Source: an uncultured Clostridia bacterium (GTDB taxonomy: Bacteria > Bacillota > Clostridia > RUG12999). From it: 64,000 bases of DNA. Each line of letters starts with the position of its first letter. Position 1 is the stretch's first letter. A program made the position numbers and the translations under genes. Positions 17,867 through 28,600 of the stretch are shown one piece after another. The notes under the pieces were generated by a model. It was not told the DNA's origin and did not search any database. It saw only the letters and a list, made by a program, of their open reading frames with translations. The stretch is from the NCBI GenBank assembly GCA_934792465.1, contig CAKVOK010000015.1, positions 4,043 to 68,042 on the forward strand, in the 5' to 3' direction.

Positions 17867-17973
17867 TTTTAGAAATTGAATGGTTTTTCAGAAATTGAAC
17901 AGGGCCGATTTTTGCAAAGAGAATGTTATTTTGCAAAACGGCTCTTGTTTTTTTGAATAGGATATGATAAGAT
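17867..17973 (+). promoter_or_regulatory. Transporter promoter with tandem motif and hairpin
   Basis: TTTTAGAAATTGA (17867-17879) is repeated as TTTCAGAAATTGA (17886-17898) at a 19-bp step, a typical AraC-type direct-repeat site. An imperfect hairpin (about 17905-17943, CCGATTTTTGCAAA with TTTTGCAAAACGG) followed by TTGTTTTTTT could end the regulator transcript. TTGTTT (17945-17950), 17 bases, TAAGAT (17968-17973) is the likely promoter of the importer. Confidence 0.55.
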
Positions 17974-18004
17974 AAAAACAAATATATAGGAAAGGGAGTT
18001 TCTT

Positions 18005-19594
18005 ATGAAAACAAAATTAAAAAAACTTTGCAGCCTTACACTGGCAGGTATACTTACGGTATCGGTTTTAAGCGCCTGCGGCAAACCGAAGCAAAATAAT
18101 GCGGATTTGGATTCACCTGAAAAATACGGTTCGGAATATCCGCTGAAAACCAACGGAGATAAGCTTTCTCTCTGGCTTATCAATTCGGTACATAATGAAT
18201 ATAAATCATATCAGGATATGCCGTTCTTTAAGGAAACGCAAAAAAGAACAGGGGTTAAGCTTGATGTTCAGGGACCTACGGGCGGTCAATTCGAAGAATC
18301 CTTCAATCTTATGATTGCATCGGGCGAGCTTCCGGATATAATTCTTTATGACTGGGCAGATAAGAAGGTTGCCGGCGGACCGGCAAAATACATAAAGGAC
18401 GGATATATTCGTGACTTGACAAAGGTTATTAACAAATATGCGCCGAATCTGAAAAAGATTTTAAAGGAAAATCCCGAATTGGATAAAGCTGTCAAGACCG
18501 ATGAAGGACAATATTACGTATTCCCCTATATGAACCTTACAAAACCGGCAACATATGCAGGACCTATTGTAAGAAAAGACTGGCTGGACGATTTGGGACT
18601 TGAAGTTCCGACAACAATTGACGAATGGCATACAATGCTGACGGAATTTAAAGATAAAAAAGGTTCGACATCGCCGCTGCTGTATATAGACTGGCTTCTC
18701 GAATCCACGGGATTTTTGAGCGGAGCATACGGCACACAGCAAGGATATTACCTTAATGAAAACAAAGAGCTGGAATACGGTCCGGCAACGGAAAAATGGA
18801 AACAGTTCCTCGAAATGATGCATACATGGTATGACGAGGGTCTTATAGATAAAGACATAGCGACAATAGATTCAACAACAAGACAGTCTAAGGTTGTAAG
18901 CGGCAAAAACGGCGCATTCCTCGGAAGCGGCGGCGATATGGGTACATTTATTCCGCTTATCGAGAAAGTAGATCCGAAAGCAAAATTTGAGGGAGTACCT
19001 TATCCGACACTTAACAAGGGCGAAACTCCCGAATTCGGTATCTGCGACTTAAAATATTCGGGACTTATGTCATCTGCAATTACGGCAGACTGCGAAAATG
19101 TTGAGCTTGCGGCAAAATTCCTCGATTACTTCTATACGGATGAAGGCAGACTCTTTGCGAATTTCGGTGTTGAGGGTGTAACCTACAACATGATTGACGG
19201 ATATCCGAAGCTTACCGATATGGTTATCAATTCGGGAAACATTCAGAACGAAATAGAGAAATATGCCAATCCGGAATTCAGTGTTGTAGACCCGAGATAT
19301 TATGAACAGAGAATGGTATATCCGGAACAGAACGAAGCCATAAAAACATGGGCAAAAACAAATGCCGAAAATCATAAGCTTCCGCTTCTGCTGCCCACAA
19401 CGGACGAAGCAAACGACATTTCAAAATGCACAACGGAAATCGAAACATACGTAAACGAAATGTTTATCAAATTTATGATAGGTACGGAAAGCCTCGATAA
19501 ATATGATGAATACCTTGCGCAGCTCGACAAGCTCGGAGTTAAAAAGGTATTGAAAATTTATAACGCAGCTTATGAGCGTTATCAGAAGAGATAA
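18005..19594 (+). CDS. Sugar ABC transporter substrate-binding lipoprotein
   Basis: A 529-residue lipoprotein with a positively charged start, a hydrophobic core and a lipobox LSAC (Cys at about 25), followed by a large two-lobed family 1-type binding protein. It resembles the LplA/YtcQ group that works with LplB and LplC permeases and imports oligosaccharides. GGAAAGGGAG precedes the ATG. Seventeen bases separate it from the first permease. No ATP-binding subunit is encoded here, as is common for CUT1 importers that share one MsmK-type ATPase. The ligand is unknown but is presumably a product of the neighbouring secreted proteins. Confidence 0.92.
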   Translation: MKTKLKKLCSLTLAGILTVSVLSACGKPKQNNADLDSPEKYGSEYPLKTNGDKLSLWLINSVHNEYKSYQDMPFFKETQKRTGVKLDVQGPTGGQFEESFNLMIASGELPDIILYDWADKKVAGGPAKYIKDGYIRDLTKVINKYAPNLKKILKENPELDKAVKTDEGQYYVFPYMNLTKPATYAGPIVRKDWLDDLGLEVPTTIDEWHTMLTEFKDKKGSTSPLLYIDWLLESTGFLSGAYGTQQGYYLNENKELEYGPATEKWKQFLEMMHTWYDEGLIDKDIATIDSTTRQSKVVSGKNGAFLGSGGDMGTFIPLIEKVDPKAKFEGVPYPTLNKGETPEFGICDLKYSGLMSSAITADCENVELAAKFLDYFYTDEGRLFANFGVEGVTYNMIDGYPKLTDMVINSGNIQNEIEKYANPEFSVVDPRYYEQRMVYPEQNEAIKTWAKTNAENHKLPLLLPTTDEANDISKCTTEIETYVNEMFIKFMIGTESLDKYDEYLAQLDKLGVKKVLKIYNAAYERYQKR

Positions 19595-19611
19595 TAAAGG
19601 CGGAGGAAACA

Positions 19612-20559
19612 ATGGCACAGGTTATTAACGAACGGGCGGTTCGCAAAGCTTCTTTTGCCGAAACCGTAAAAAAAGATTTTAAGAGAAATAAAGTAAAATA
19701 TCTTATTATCCTGCTGCCCGTTACATTTTATATATTATTCTATTATATTCCGCTGTACGGAGCTATAATAGCATTCCAGGATTTCTCACCCAGACTCGGC
19801 ATAACGGGAAGCGAATGGGTAGGGCTTAAGCACTTTAAAGAATTTTTTACAAGCACATCATTCTTACGGGTGCTGAAAAATACGTTTGTACTCAGCGGAC
19901 TTGATATTATTTTTGCATTTCCGCTGCCGATAATATTTGCGATTTTGCTTAATGAAGTAAAAAACAAGCTGTTTAAACGTACAATTCAGACAGTTTCATA
20001 TATGCCTCATTTTATATCGCTTGTTATTGCATGCAGTATGATTAAAACATTCTGCGCCTACGACGGTATCGTAAACTGGATTATAGCGGCACTCGGATTT
20101 AAACCGTTTTCCATCCTGCAATCGCCGCCGGCATTCAAATACGTATACGTATTGTCGAATATCTGGCAGGAAATGGGCTGGAACAGTATATTGTACATAG
20201 CGGCTCTCGGCAGTATAAATGCCGAGCTTTACGAAGCGGCGTCACTCGACGGAGCCGGCAGGTTCCGTCAGACGCTCCACGTAACAATCCCGGGAATCGT
20301 ACCTACAATAATGATAATGCTTATCTTGCGAATAGGTCAGGTACTGAGCGTAGGTTATGAAAAAATCTTGCTGCTTTACAACCCGGCGACATACAAGACC
20401 GCAGACGTTATTTCAACGTATATATACAGAAAAGGTTTGCAGGATTTCGACTGGAGCTATTCGGCGGCTGTGGGACTCTTCAACTCGGTTGTAAACTTTG
20501 TGTTCCTCGTTGCGGCAAATAAGATAAGCGAAAAAACAACGGAAACAAGTCTTTGGTAA
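19612..20559 (+). CDS. ABC transporter permease, LplB-type
   Basis: A 315-residue inner-membrane protein with about six hydrophobic helices. It starts with the LplB-like block YYIPLYGAIIAFQDFSP (about 43-59) and has the permease EAA loop EAASLDGAGRFRQTLHVTIPG near residues 206-226. It would pair with the next gene to form the import channel for the 18005 binding protein. The ATG follows GGCGGAGG. Confidence 0.94.
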   Translation: MAQVINERAVRKASFAETVKKDFKRNKVKYLIILLPVTFYILFYYIPLYGAIIAFQDFSPRLGITGSEWVGLKHFKEFFTSTSFLRVLKNTFVLSGLDIIFAFPLPIIFAILLNEVKNKLFKRTIQTVSYMPHFISLVIACSMIKTFCAYDGIVNWIIAALGFKPFSILQSPPAFKYVYVLSNIWQEMGWNSILYIAALGSINAELYEAASLDGAGRFRQTLHVTIPGIVPTIMIMLILRIGQVLSVGYEKILLLYNPATYKTADVISTYIYRKGLQDFDWSYSAAVGLFNSVVNFVFLVAANKISEKTTETSLW

Positions 20560-20573
20560 AAGGAGCGAAAAAT

Positions 20574-21440
20574 ATGAAAACAACAATGAGCAGAAAAGTT
20601 TTCTGCGTAATAAATACCGTAATTATGGCGATAATTATAGTTACGTGTCTGTATCCTGTTTTATATGTGTTTTTCGCTTCGTTTTCCGATGCGGCACAGC
20701 TTATGAACACAAGCGGATTTTTAATACGTCCGGCAGGATTTTCTCTTGACGCATACAAATCTATTTTTTCAAACGATGTTATTTTGAACGGATATAAAAA
20801 TACGCTGTTTATACTCGTTGTCGGAACAAGTATAAACCTTATAATGACGATTGCGGCAGCATACGTGCTTTCGTCAAAAAATGTATACTGGAAACCGGCA
20901 ATAATGATGTTTATCATTATAACGATGTATTTCCAGGGCGGACTTATACCTACATATCTTAATATAAAGCGTCTTGGGCTTTATGATACGATATGGGCGG
21001 TTATACTGCCGGTATCCATAGATACGTTCAATCTTATTATAATGAGAACATATTTTATGACAATTCCGGACAGTCTTTTCGAATCGGCAGAGCTTGACGG
21101 CGCAGGTGATTTTACAAAAATCCGTCATATAATAATACCGCTTTCCGGCTCGATTATCGCCGTAATGGTTTTGTATTACGGCGTTGCGCATTGGAATTCA
21201 TGGTTCAATGCCACAATGTATATTCGCCAGAAAGACAGACAGCCGCTCCAGGTAATATTGCGTGAGATACTTATTCTGAACGAAACATCGGCAATGTCCG
21301 GCGGCGACAACGGACTTAATCTGAGCGAAACCATTAAATATGCGACAATCGTAATTGTTATGACGCCTATTCTCATGATTTATCCTATGCTCCAGAAATA
21401 TTTTATTTCCGGCGTTATGATAGGCGCAGTAAAGGGATAA
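20574..21440 (+). CDS. ABC transporter permease, LplC/YtcP-type
   Basis: A 288-residue multi-helix permease, partner of the preceding gene. Landmarks are the GGLIPTYL segment, the EAA loop ESAELDGAGDFTKIRHIIIP, and the family ending KYFISGVMIGAVKG. I place the start at ATG 20574 behind AAAAGGAG, 14 bases past the upstream stop; an in-frame TTG at 20553 lies before the ribosome site. It ends 21 bases before the first SLH gene, which probably shares the transcript. Confidence 0.94.
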   Translation: MKTTMSRKVFCVINTVIMAIIIVTCLYPVLYVFFASFSDAAQLMNTSGFLIRPAGFSLDAYKSIFSNDVILNGYKNTLFILVVGTSINLIMTIAAAYVLSSKNVYWKPAIMMFIIITMYFQGGLIPTYLNIKRLGLYDTIWAVILPVSIDTFNLIIMRTYFMTIPDSLFESAELDGAGDFTKIRHIIIPLSGSIIAVMVLYYGVAHWNSWFNATMYIRQKDRQPLQVILREILILNETSAMSGGDNGLNLSETIKYATIVIVMTPILMIYPMLQKYFISGVMIGAVKG

Positions 21441-21461
21441 AAAGCGAAAGGAGAAAACGGA

Positions 21462-22853
21462 ATGAAGAAAACAGGCATTGCATTATTGCTGACTTTCGGG
21501 CTTGCTGCATCACTCGGCGTATGTGCGGCAGATGTTGCCGTGGGCGATACCGATATAACCGTAAGCGGAATAAAGTCGGCAAACGAAAATGTAAGACTGA
21601 ACGTAACGGATAAGGACGGAAATCTTATATGGCTCGACAGCATCGAGGCAAACAGCGACGGGAAATATGAGCTTAAGCTGAAAGTTCCTTTCCTCGATAA
21701 TTCAAAGGAATATGTTCTTACTGTGAACGGTACGGAAAAGGAAAACGTAGTAATAGACGGCTCGGACGAAATCCTGAAAAAGCTTTCTTCGGTTGCTGAG
21801 GCGGAATTTGATTCGTATATCAAAACGTATGCGGAGCGTTTCGGACTGAATACGGAGAGCTATGCCTCACTGAAGGATACAAAAACGGCATACAGAATAT
21901 TTAAAAGCTTTAATCCGAAAGATAAAACCGAAATCAAAACGGTTTTTGAAAAAATGCTCGGAATATGCATGATAAACGAATCCGACAGAGGCGGTGTTTT
22001 TGATATTCTGAAAAAATACAGCGAAAAAATTGCCCCGAATTACGAAGCGGATATAAAAAATCTGAGTCAAAGTCAGCTTGAAAAATTTGCGGTAGAGCTT
22101 ATCGGCTGCGATTATTACAGCATGCCGGAATTTGAAAACGGATATTCGGCGGCACTGAAAGCGGCACGCAATTACGGAAAATCGTCCGGCGGTTCGTCGG
22201 GCAGCGGAGGCTCTTCCAAGAGCAGCAGCGGCGGAAAAGGCGGATTTGTAGCTCCTCCGAATACGAATACAAATACAGACCCGAAACCGGGTAATAACGA
22301 AGATGAAAACAAAGAACCGTTTTCCGACCTTGCGGAAGCCGACTGGGCAAAGGAGAGCATTCTGAAGCTTTATGAAAAGGGAATAATAAACGGCAAGGGA
22401 AACGGCAGATTTGCCCCGAACGATACCGTAACAAGAGAAGAATTTACCGCTATGATAGTTCGTGCATTTAATCTGAAATCGCAGAATAAAGCGGCATTTT
22501 CGGACGTTGAAAGCGGTGCTTGGTATGAAGAAGCAGTAAATGCTGCGGTCGAAAACAAAATAGTAAACGGCATTTCGGAATCGCAGTTCGGCATTTCGAA
22601 GGAGCTTACAAGACAGGATTGTGCGGCAATGTGTGCGAGAATATTGGATTATTGGGGCGTGCAGACGGAAAGTACAGAGGAAATATTTGCAGATGACGAG
22701 AAAATAGCCGACTATGCGAAGGAAGCGGTTTATCGTCTGAAAAAGCTCGGTATAATCAACGGCACAGGAGAAAATACGTTCTCTCCGGAAACGTCATGCA
22801 CACGTGCAATGACGGCAAAAATAATTGATTTGTTAGGAGAATACAGCAAATGA
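21462..22853 (+). CDS. Secreted SLH-domain protein (three SLH repeats at the carboxy end)
   Basis: A 463-residue exported protein: signal peptide (1-22), a short Ig/FN3-like domain (about 24-100), a helical region (105-235), a Ser/Gly linker (about 239-261) and three SLH repeats (286-460; cores ADWAKESILKLYEKGIINGKG, FGISKELTRQDCAAM, FSPETSCTRAMTAK). SLH repeats bind pyruvylated secondary wall polymers, so this is a wall-attached protein. The architecture matches the carboxy part of the 41537 protein. Its stop overlaps the next ATG by four bases (ATGA), so it is made together with the 911-residue partner. The helical region is not recognised. Confidence 0.85.
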   Translation: MKKTGIALLLTFGLAASLGVCAADVAVGDTDITVSGIKSANENVRLNVTDKDGNLIWLDSIEANSDGKYELKLKVPFLDNSKEYVLTVNGTEKENVVIDGSDEILKKLSSVAEAEFDSYIKTYAERFGLNTESYASLKDTKTAYRIFKSFNPKDKTEIKTVFEKMLGICMINESDRGGVFDILKKYSEKIAPNYEADIKNLSQSQLEKFAVELIGCDYYSMPEFENGYSAALKAARNYGKSSGGSSGSGGSSKSSSGGKGGFVAPPNTNTNTDPKPGNNEDENKEPFSDLAEADWAKESILKLYEKGIINGKGNGRFAPNDTVTREEFTAMIVRAFNLKSQNKAAFSDVESGAWYEEAVNAAVENKIVNGISESQFGISKELTRQDCAAMCARILDYWGVQTESTEEIFADDEKIADYAKEAVYRLKKLGIINGTGENTFSPETSCTRAMTAKIIDLLGEYSK

Positions 22854-25585
22854 AAAAAATAATCGGTATAATTCTTGTGTTCTGTATGCTGCAAGGTATA
22901 AACGGGGTTTTTGCGGCAGAAGAAAAAACGGCGGACTGCCAGGCTGTTATGCTGTTCAAAACACTCGGAATAACAGACGATGAATTTAAATCCGAAGAGT
23001 ATATGACCCGTGCGGAATTTACGGCTCTGACCGTGCGTGCAATGGGTAAAGATAATATGCCTGCCGGAGAGGTTTCGTATAAAGACGTTTCGCCGGAAGA
23101 TACATATTATAACGAAATTGCAATTGCCGATACTCTCGGAATAATCAGCAAATCCGATACATTTGAACCCGATAAGCCTATAACATATGAGGAAGCGGCA
23201 AAAATCCTTGTATGTATGCTCGGATATGAATATCCGGCAGAGCAGAAAGGCGGATATGCGCTCGGATATATCAGCATGGCAAACGATAAAAAGCTTTTCG
23301 ACAATCTTCTGTTCCGCATGGGAGCAAATGTTTCCGGTGCGGAGGGAGCGACCATGATACGAAATGCATGGGAATCCGAATATATGGAATATGATTTTTC
23401 GGAGAACGGCTACACGGAAAGCGATGAGCTTTATATGAACAAATATCTCGATATTTATAAATCAAAAGGCATATTGACGTCCGATGGCATATTGGATTTC
23501 GATAATAGGAAAATTGCGGACGGCAAAGTAAAAATAGACGGTACGCTGTATAAAAACAGTGCTGCCGGAATATCAGAATATTTCGGTGAAGAAATAGTTT
23601 ATTACTATAAGCAGACAAAAGACGAGGACGAGGGAACTCTGCTCTATGCCGAACCGAGCAAGTCAAGCGAAATTCTTACGGTGAATGATGAGGACATCAG
23701 CGAAAAGACCACGGCTTCCGAATTTGTGTACACCGTGAGAGAATCGGACAAAAGCAAGAAGCTTGCGGCAGACGTAAAGGTAATATACAACGGCAAGCAG
23801 GAATTTGCATACACAAGAGAAATGCTCATGCCGAAGGTCGGAAAGGTAAAGCTTATAGATAATGACGGCGACGACGTAACAGATACGGTTGTCGTGTACG
23901 ATTACGAAACCGTGGTTGTGAATACTTATAACAGCGGAATCAAGAAAATCGTTTTGAAATTTTCGGCAGAACCGATAGATTTGGACGCACACGATTTCAG
24001 CTATATTGAGAAGAGCGGCGAAAAAATCGATGCTGACGCTTTGGAAGAATGGGATGTGCTGAATATCTGCAAATCCGATAAAAAGTTTATAGCGTATGTT
24101 TCAAACGAAAGCGTTTCCGGAAAAATCACGGCTGTAAGCAATGACGCTGACGAAACCACGCTGACCGTAGATGATGAAAAAGCACCGCTTTCCGAGAAAT
24201 TCATTGAAAAATCGGGCGAACTCAAGGTCGGCAACAAAGGTATTTTCTATAAGGATATAATGGGCAGAATAGTGTGCGTCGATTACAATTCGACAAGCGG
24301 AAGAAACTATTCCGTTATATTAAAGGCAAAAATGGAGGAATCCGCAAGCAATGCGGCAATTTTCAAGTTCTTTACAAAGAATAATAAAAAGGAAAGCGCA
24401 AAGGGCGCGGAAAAAATAAAAATTAACGGCAAGGCTTACAAACCGCAGGCGGCTGTTGATGAAGTGAACAGAATGGGACTTTATCGGCTCGTTGTGACAG
24501 ATTCCAACGAAAAGGGCGAAATTACAAAAATAGATTTTGCGGAGGATAAATCCGAAACAGAGGGATATAAAGGATATGACAACGATAATTTCACGTTGGA
24601 TAAAAACATAGCGGAAGTGCGTTTTTATAACAATACCGGCGCCGGCTGCCACGTGACAAGCAGTACAATATTTTTCAGTATTCCTCAGGACAAAACAGAT
24701 GAAGAGCTTTATAAAGCACAGGATTACAAACGTGTCTATGATATGGATACAACAATAAATAATGTACAGTTTTATGACCTCGATAGGTTTAACAGACCGG
24801 CATGCGTAGTTATTTCGGATTACGACCTTTCAACACCTCCAGGACAGGAAAACGTTGATTTGCAGGACGAAATATTTATAGTATCGGATATATATCAGGT
24901 TATAGACGGTGATGGCGAAGAACGCACACGCCTCTGCGGATATCACAAGGATTCGTATAAAGAATATTATATTGCGGAAGAGGGAGCGCACAACGTATCA
25001 AACTTCATGACGCCGAACGGTCCGGAAAGAATGGGAAATCCCGTACCGCAGAACGACCGCACAATGTGGGGATTTGTAGGTCATGATTATAAGCAGATTA
25101 AAAAGGGTGATATTATGCAGCTCGGATATAATACGGACGATGATGTTGCTTTTTACAGAATGTTGTGGTCGTCGGAGCTTCGAGGCACGAAGATTCATAC
25201 GGACGCAAGCGGGAAATGGGGCGGAGATGATTTGATTTTCGTTGACCCCGGTGAGCTTTATGAGATTAACGAAAATCCGGGTTCGGCGCAGAATCCGAAC
25301 TTCATGTCGATAGGCTATACCGCATACGGCGAAATTACCGATGTTCAGGACGATTGGTTCAGATACAAAACAACATTTATGGTACTCGATAACAACAGCG
25401 TGAAAAAAAGCACGGCAGAACGCTCGATAAGAAACGAAAGCAGCGTATATATCATAAAATTGCAGGACAAAGGCGCATCGGTTACAAAAGGCTCTGTAAG
25501 CGATATTACGCCGGGCGATAAATGCTTTGTTCATGCAAGGGATAACCATTGCTGGTATATGGCTCTAATCCGCGGTGCGGAATAA
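22850..25585 (+). CDS. Secreted protein with amino-terminal SLH repeats, partner type A
   Basis: 911 residues. A signal peptide (1-22) is followed by about two SLH-like repeats (30-165; MTRAEFTALTVRAMG and PITYEEAAKILVCMLG). A ~740-residue region of unrecognised beta-rich structure follows. It is a clear paralogue of the 44116 protein: both contain an IYNG..MxPxVG(K/R)(V/I)xLxDNxGD block and a similar order of segments throughout. Both directly follow a three-SLH protein. The length and repeat placement suggest a wall-bound scaffold or structural layer component rather than an enzyme. No catalytic signature is visible. Confidence 0.72.
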   Translation: MKKIIGIILVFCMLQGINGVFAAEEKTADCQAVMLFKTLGITDDEFKSEEYMTRAEFTALTVRAMGKDNMPAGEVSYKDVSPEDTYYNEIAIADTLGIISKSDTFEPDKPITYEEAAKILVCMLGYEYPAEQKGGYALGYISMANDKKLFDNLLFRMGANVSGAEGATMIRNAWESEYMEYDFSENGYTESDELYMNKYLDIYKSKGILTSDGILDFDNRKIADGKVKIDGTLYKNSAAGISEYFGEEIVYYYKQTKDEDEGTLLYAEPSKSSEILTVNDEDISEKTTASEFVYTVRESDKSKKLAADVKVIYNGKQEFAYTREMLMPKVGKVKLIDNDGDDVTDTVVVYDYETVVVNTYNSGIKKIVLKFSAEPIDLDAHDFSYIEKSGEKIDADALEEWDVLNICKSDKKFIAYVSNESVSGKITAVSNDADETTLTVDDEKAPLSEKFIEKSGELKVGNKGIFYKDIMGRIVCVDYNSTSGRNYSVILKAKMEESASNAAIFKFFTKNNKKESAKGAEKIKINGKAYKPQAAVDEVNRMGLYRLVVTDSNEKGEITKIDFAEDKSETEGYKGYDNDNFTLDKNIAEVRFYNNTGAGCHVTSSTIFFSIPQDKTDEELYKAQDYKRVYDMDTTINNVQFYDLDRFNRPACVVISDYDLSTPPGQENVDLQDEIFIVSDIYQVIDGDGEERTRLCGYHKDSYKEYYIAEEGAHNVSNFMTPNGPERMGNPVPQNDRTMWGFVGHDYKQIKKGDIMQLGYNTDDDVAFYRMLWSSELRGTKIHTDASGKWGGDDLIFVDPGELYEINENPGSAQNPNFMSIGYTAYGEITDVQDDWFRYKTTFMVLDNNSVKKSTAERSIRNESSVYIIKLQDKGASVTKGSVSDITPGDKCFVHARDNHCWYMALIRGAE

Positions 25586-25598
25586 ATAATGTAACCAC

Positions 25599-25615
25599 AG
25601 GCATTGAAAATGCCT
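25599..25615 (+). other. Small intergenic stem-loop
   Basis: AGGCATT (25599-25605) and AATGCCT (25609-25615) form a 7-bp stem 14 bases past the 911-residue gene. It is followed by an A-rich rather than T-rich stretch, so it may stabilise the mRNA 3' end rather than terminate. Confidence 0.4.
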
Positions 25616-25641
25616 TAAATTAAAAAAAGGAGATGTTTTAA

Positions 25642-28600
25642 ATGAGAAAACGGTTAGGTCTTTTTTTGGCAATACTTATGATAACGGGTTGTATGAACGG
25701 TGCAGCCTCCGCAGAGAGCAAAGCGGCGGCAAACGACGCAGTATACGGTTATCAGAGTGTGGATTTTGAAAATTACAAAGTAGGCGATGTAGTAATAACA
25801 ACACCTAAAACAGGTCCCGGACAATTTTCTGCGGACGGTATGCTTTACGGCTGTGTCGAAGGAAACACGACAAACGACAGTGCAGAATTTGTTATAGCCG
25901 GTGATGGAAATAATAAATACATTAAAATTACGGATAAAGCTTCGGGCGGTGCGGATTATCTTAATTTCAGAATGGTAAATAATAATTCGGCGTTAAATGA
26001 CGATATGGATTATTTCGTTTTGAAAGCAGACGTTAAAAACGGCGATGATGAGGCAAGCGCACTTTCATACCTTGGTTTGTTCAGAAATATCAGATTTAAC
26101 AACGGCGGCAAGCTTGCGACCATTGATGGCACAATAAGCTATCAGCTTCCGAAAAGCTACGGTTGGGACGAATATATGTTCGTTGCGGACAAAGCAAATC
26201 AGAAGATGTATACTGTTGTAAACGGAGTTATAACGGATATTGTATGCACAGACGGTGCATATGCTTCGCAGAACAGCTTCTATTACTTACAGTTTTCAAC
26301 ACAGCATTCGGGTGGCGTCGGAACATTCTATATCGATAATATGGAAATGTACGGAGTGAAGAAAGCTACCAATGAAGTAAGCTGCACACTGACGCCTGAT
26401 GAGAATAATAAAAACGTTGTATGGGCAGAATTTACACACCCTGTAAAATTCAGCGAATCCAACATTACGGCAGACGGTGCAACGGTAGCCTCCGTTACAT
26501 ATGAAAACGGAAAATATAAAATCACATCAACAGGCACGGAAAACGGATACAGTTTAATAATTTCCGGAGTAAGCGATGTTTTCGGAACGGTATGCCCGAA
26601 TAAAGAAGTGTCGGTCGGAGCAGATAATAATAGAAAATTCGGTTATCAGAAAGTGGATTTTGAAAATTACAACGTAGGTGATGCAGTAATAACAACGCCT
26701 AAGAGCGGTCCGGGACAATTTTCTGCGGACGGTAAGCTTTATGGCTGTGTTGAGGGGAATACAACAAACGGCAGTGCCGAATTTGTTATAGCCGGTGATG
26801 AAAATAATAAGTATATTAAGATTACGGATAAAGCTCCGAGCGGTGCAGATTACCTTAATTTCAGAATGATAAACAATGATTCGTCATTAAACGATGATAT
26901 GGATTATTTCGTTTTGAAAGCGGATGTAAAAAACGGCGATGAAGAGGCTAATGCACTTCCGTATCTCGGTATGATGAGAGGAATACGTTTTAACGATGGC
27001 GGTAAGCTTGAAGATATTTCGGGTGCAGGTACGGGAACATATCAGCTTCCGAAAAGCTACGGCTGGGACGAATATATGTTCGTTGCGGATAAGGCAAATC
27101 AGAAGATGTATACTGTTGTAAACGGAGTTATAACGGATATTGTATGCACAGACAATGCATATGCTTCGCAGGGCAGTTTCTACTATTTACAGTTCTCAAC
27201 GATGTATTCCGGTGGTGTCGGAACGTTCTATGTAGATAATATGGAAATGTACGGAATTAAGGCGGAAGAAAGCAAGAACATATGCACGGTTACACCTCCG
27301 GCGCCGGGCAGCAATGCACTTGAGATAAGCTTCAACTATCCTACGAAATTGGAAAAAGATAATATTATAATAGCCGGCGGCACTACTGTTGCAAATTTAA
27401 GTTTCGAAAACGGAAAATACATTGCAGAGCTTTCGGGTCTTGCGGCAAATAACGAATATACAGTTATAATAAACAGTGTCGAAAATATATTCGGTGTAGC
27501 AAGCGAAACGTTGGTAACAAGATTTACTACATCGGATTTGGAAATGGAAAAAACATATCTCAAAACAGATGACCGCTTCAACGGAAAAGAAGATTTTGAA
27601 CACTATAACAATGTCGGTATCATAGCATCGGAAACGAACAGCACGGTTGATATTGTAAGCAATGTATCGGGAAAGAATATCAAGGATATATGGCCCACAT
27701 CTACCGGAAGCCAAGGCGGAGTTGAATATTCACTTGTTAAAGAAGGTGATAACACCGTATTCAAAATCGGCGTTCCCGGTATAGCGAAAAGCGGCGAATA
27801 CTCAACAATACTTCAGCCGAAGCCGGACGTAAACTGGTCGCAAGAAGCAGCAGGCAAGGTATACGTATATTCCGCAAAATTCAAGAGCGGCGGAGAAAAC
27901 GAAAGCCCGTTTTACTTGGCTAATATAGATGGATATTTAAACATATACTGCCAAGACGGAAGAGTAGGATTTACCGGTAAAAAACTATACAAAGCTTTTG
28001 AACCGGGCGAATGGGTTGATTTTAAATATATAGTTGACTGCACGGGCGATATGATGAAGCATTACGCAATATTCAACGGCAGAGTTATAGATTCTTATGA
28101 GAAGAATATCGAAATTAAAAACGGTAATCCGAGATTCGGTGTAAGCTACGCCGTTGGCGGTGCGGAAAACTGCTCGCTGTATTTTGACGATATAGAAATT
28201 TACACAACACTCGGAATAAGCGGAAACCTTAAAGCAGAGCTTGTAAAAGCGGAAGCTAAACCGGGCGAGGGCGCAGTTGTAAAATTCAACTATCCTGTTT
28301 TGGGCTTCACAGCGGCAAGTGTTTCATCTGCCGATGAGATAGACGACGTTAAGCAGCTGAGCGACGGAAGCTGGCAGATACGCTTCAAAGCTCCTCTTGC
28401 AGCAGGAAGCCACAGTGTAGTATTAAGTGGTATATCCGATGTATACGGCAATACACTCGACAGCGCAGAACTTTCGTTCAATGTAGTATCGGGCGGAAGC
28501 TTCGAGGGAATAAGCAAAATGTATGTTACGGCAGACAATGTTGTAATAGAAACAAGCAACACAGGCGCACCGATAGAAAATGCAAGCGTTATTGCGGCAG

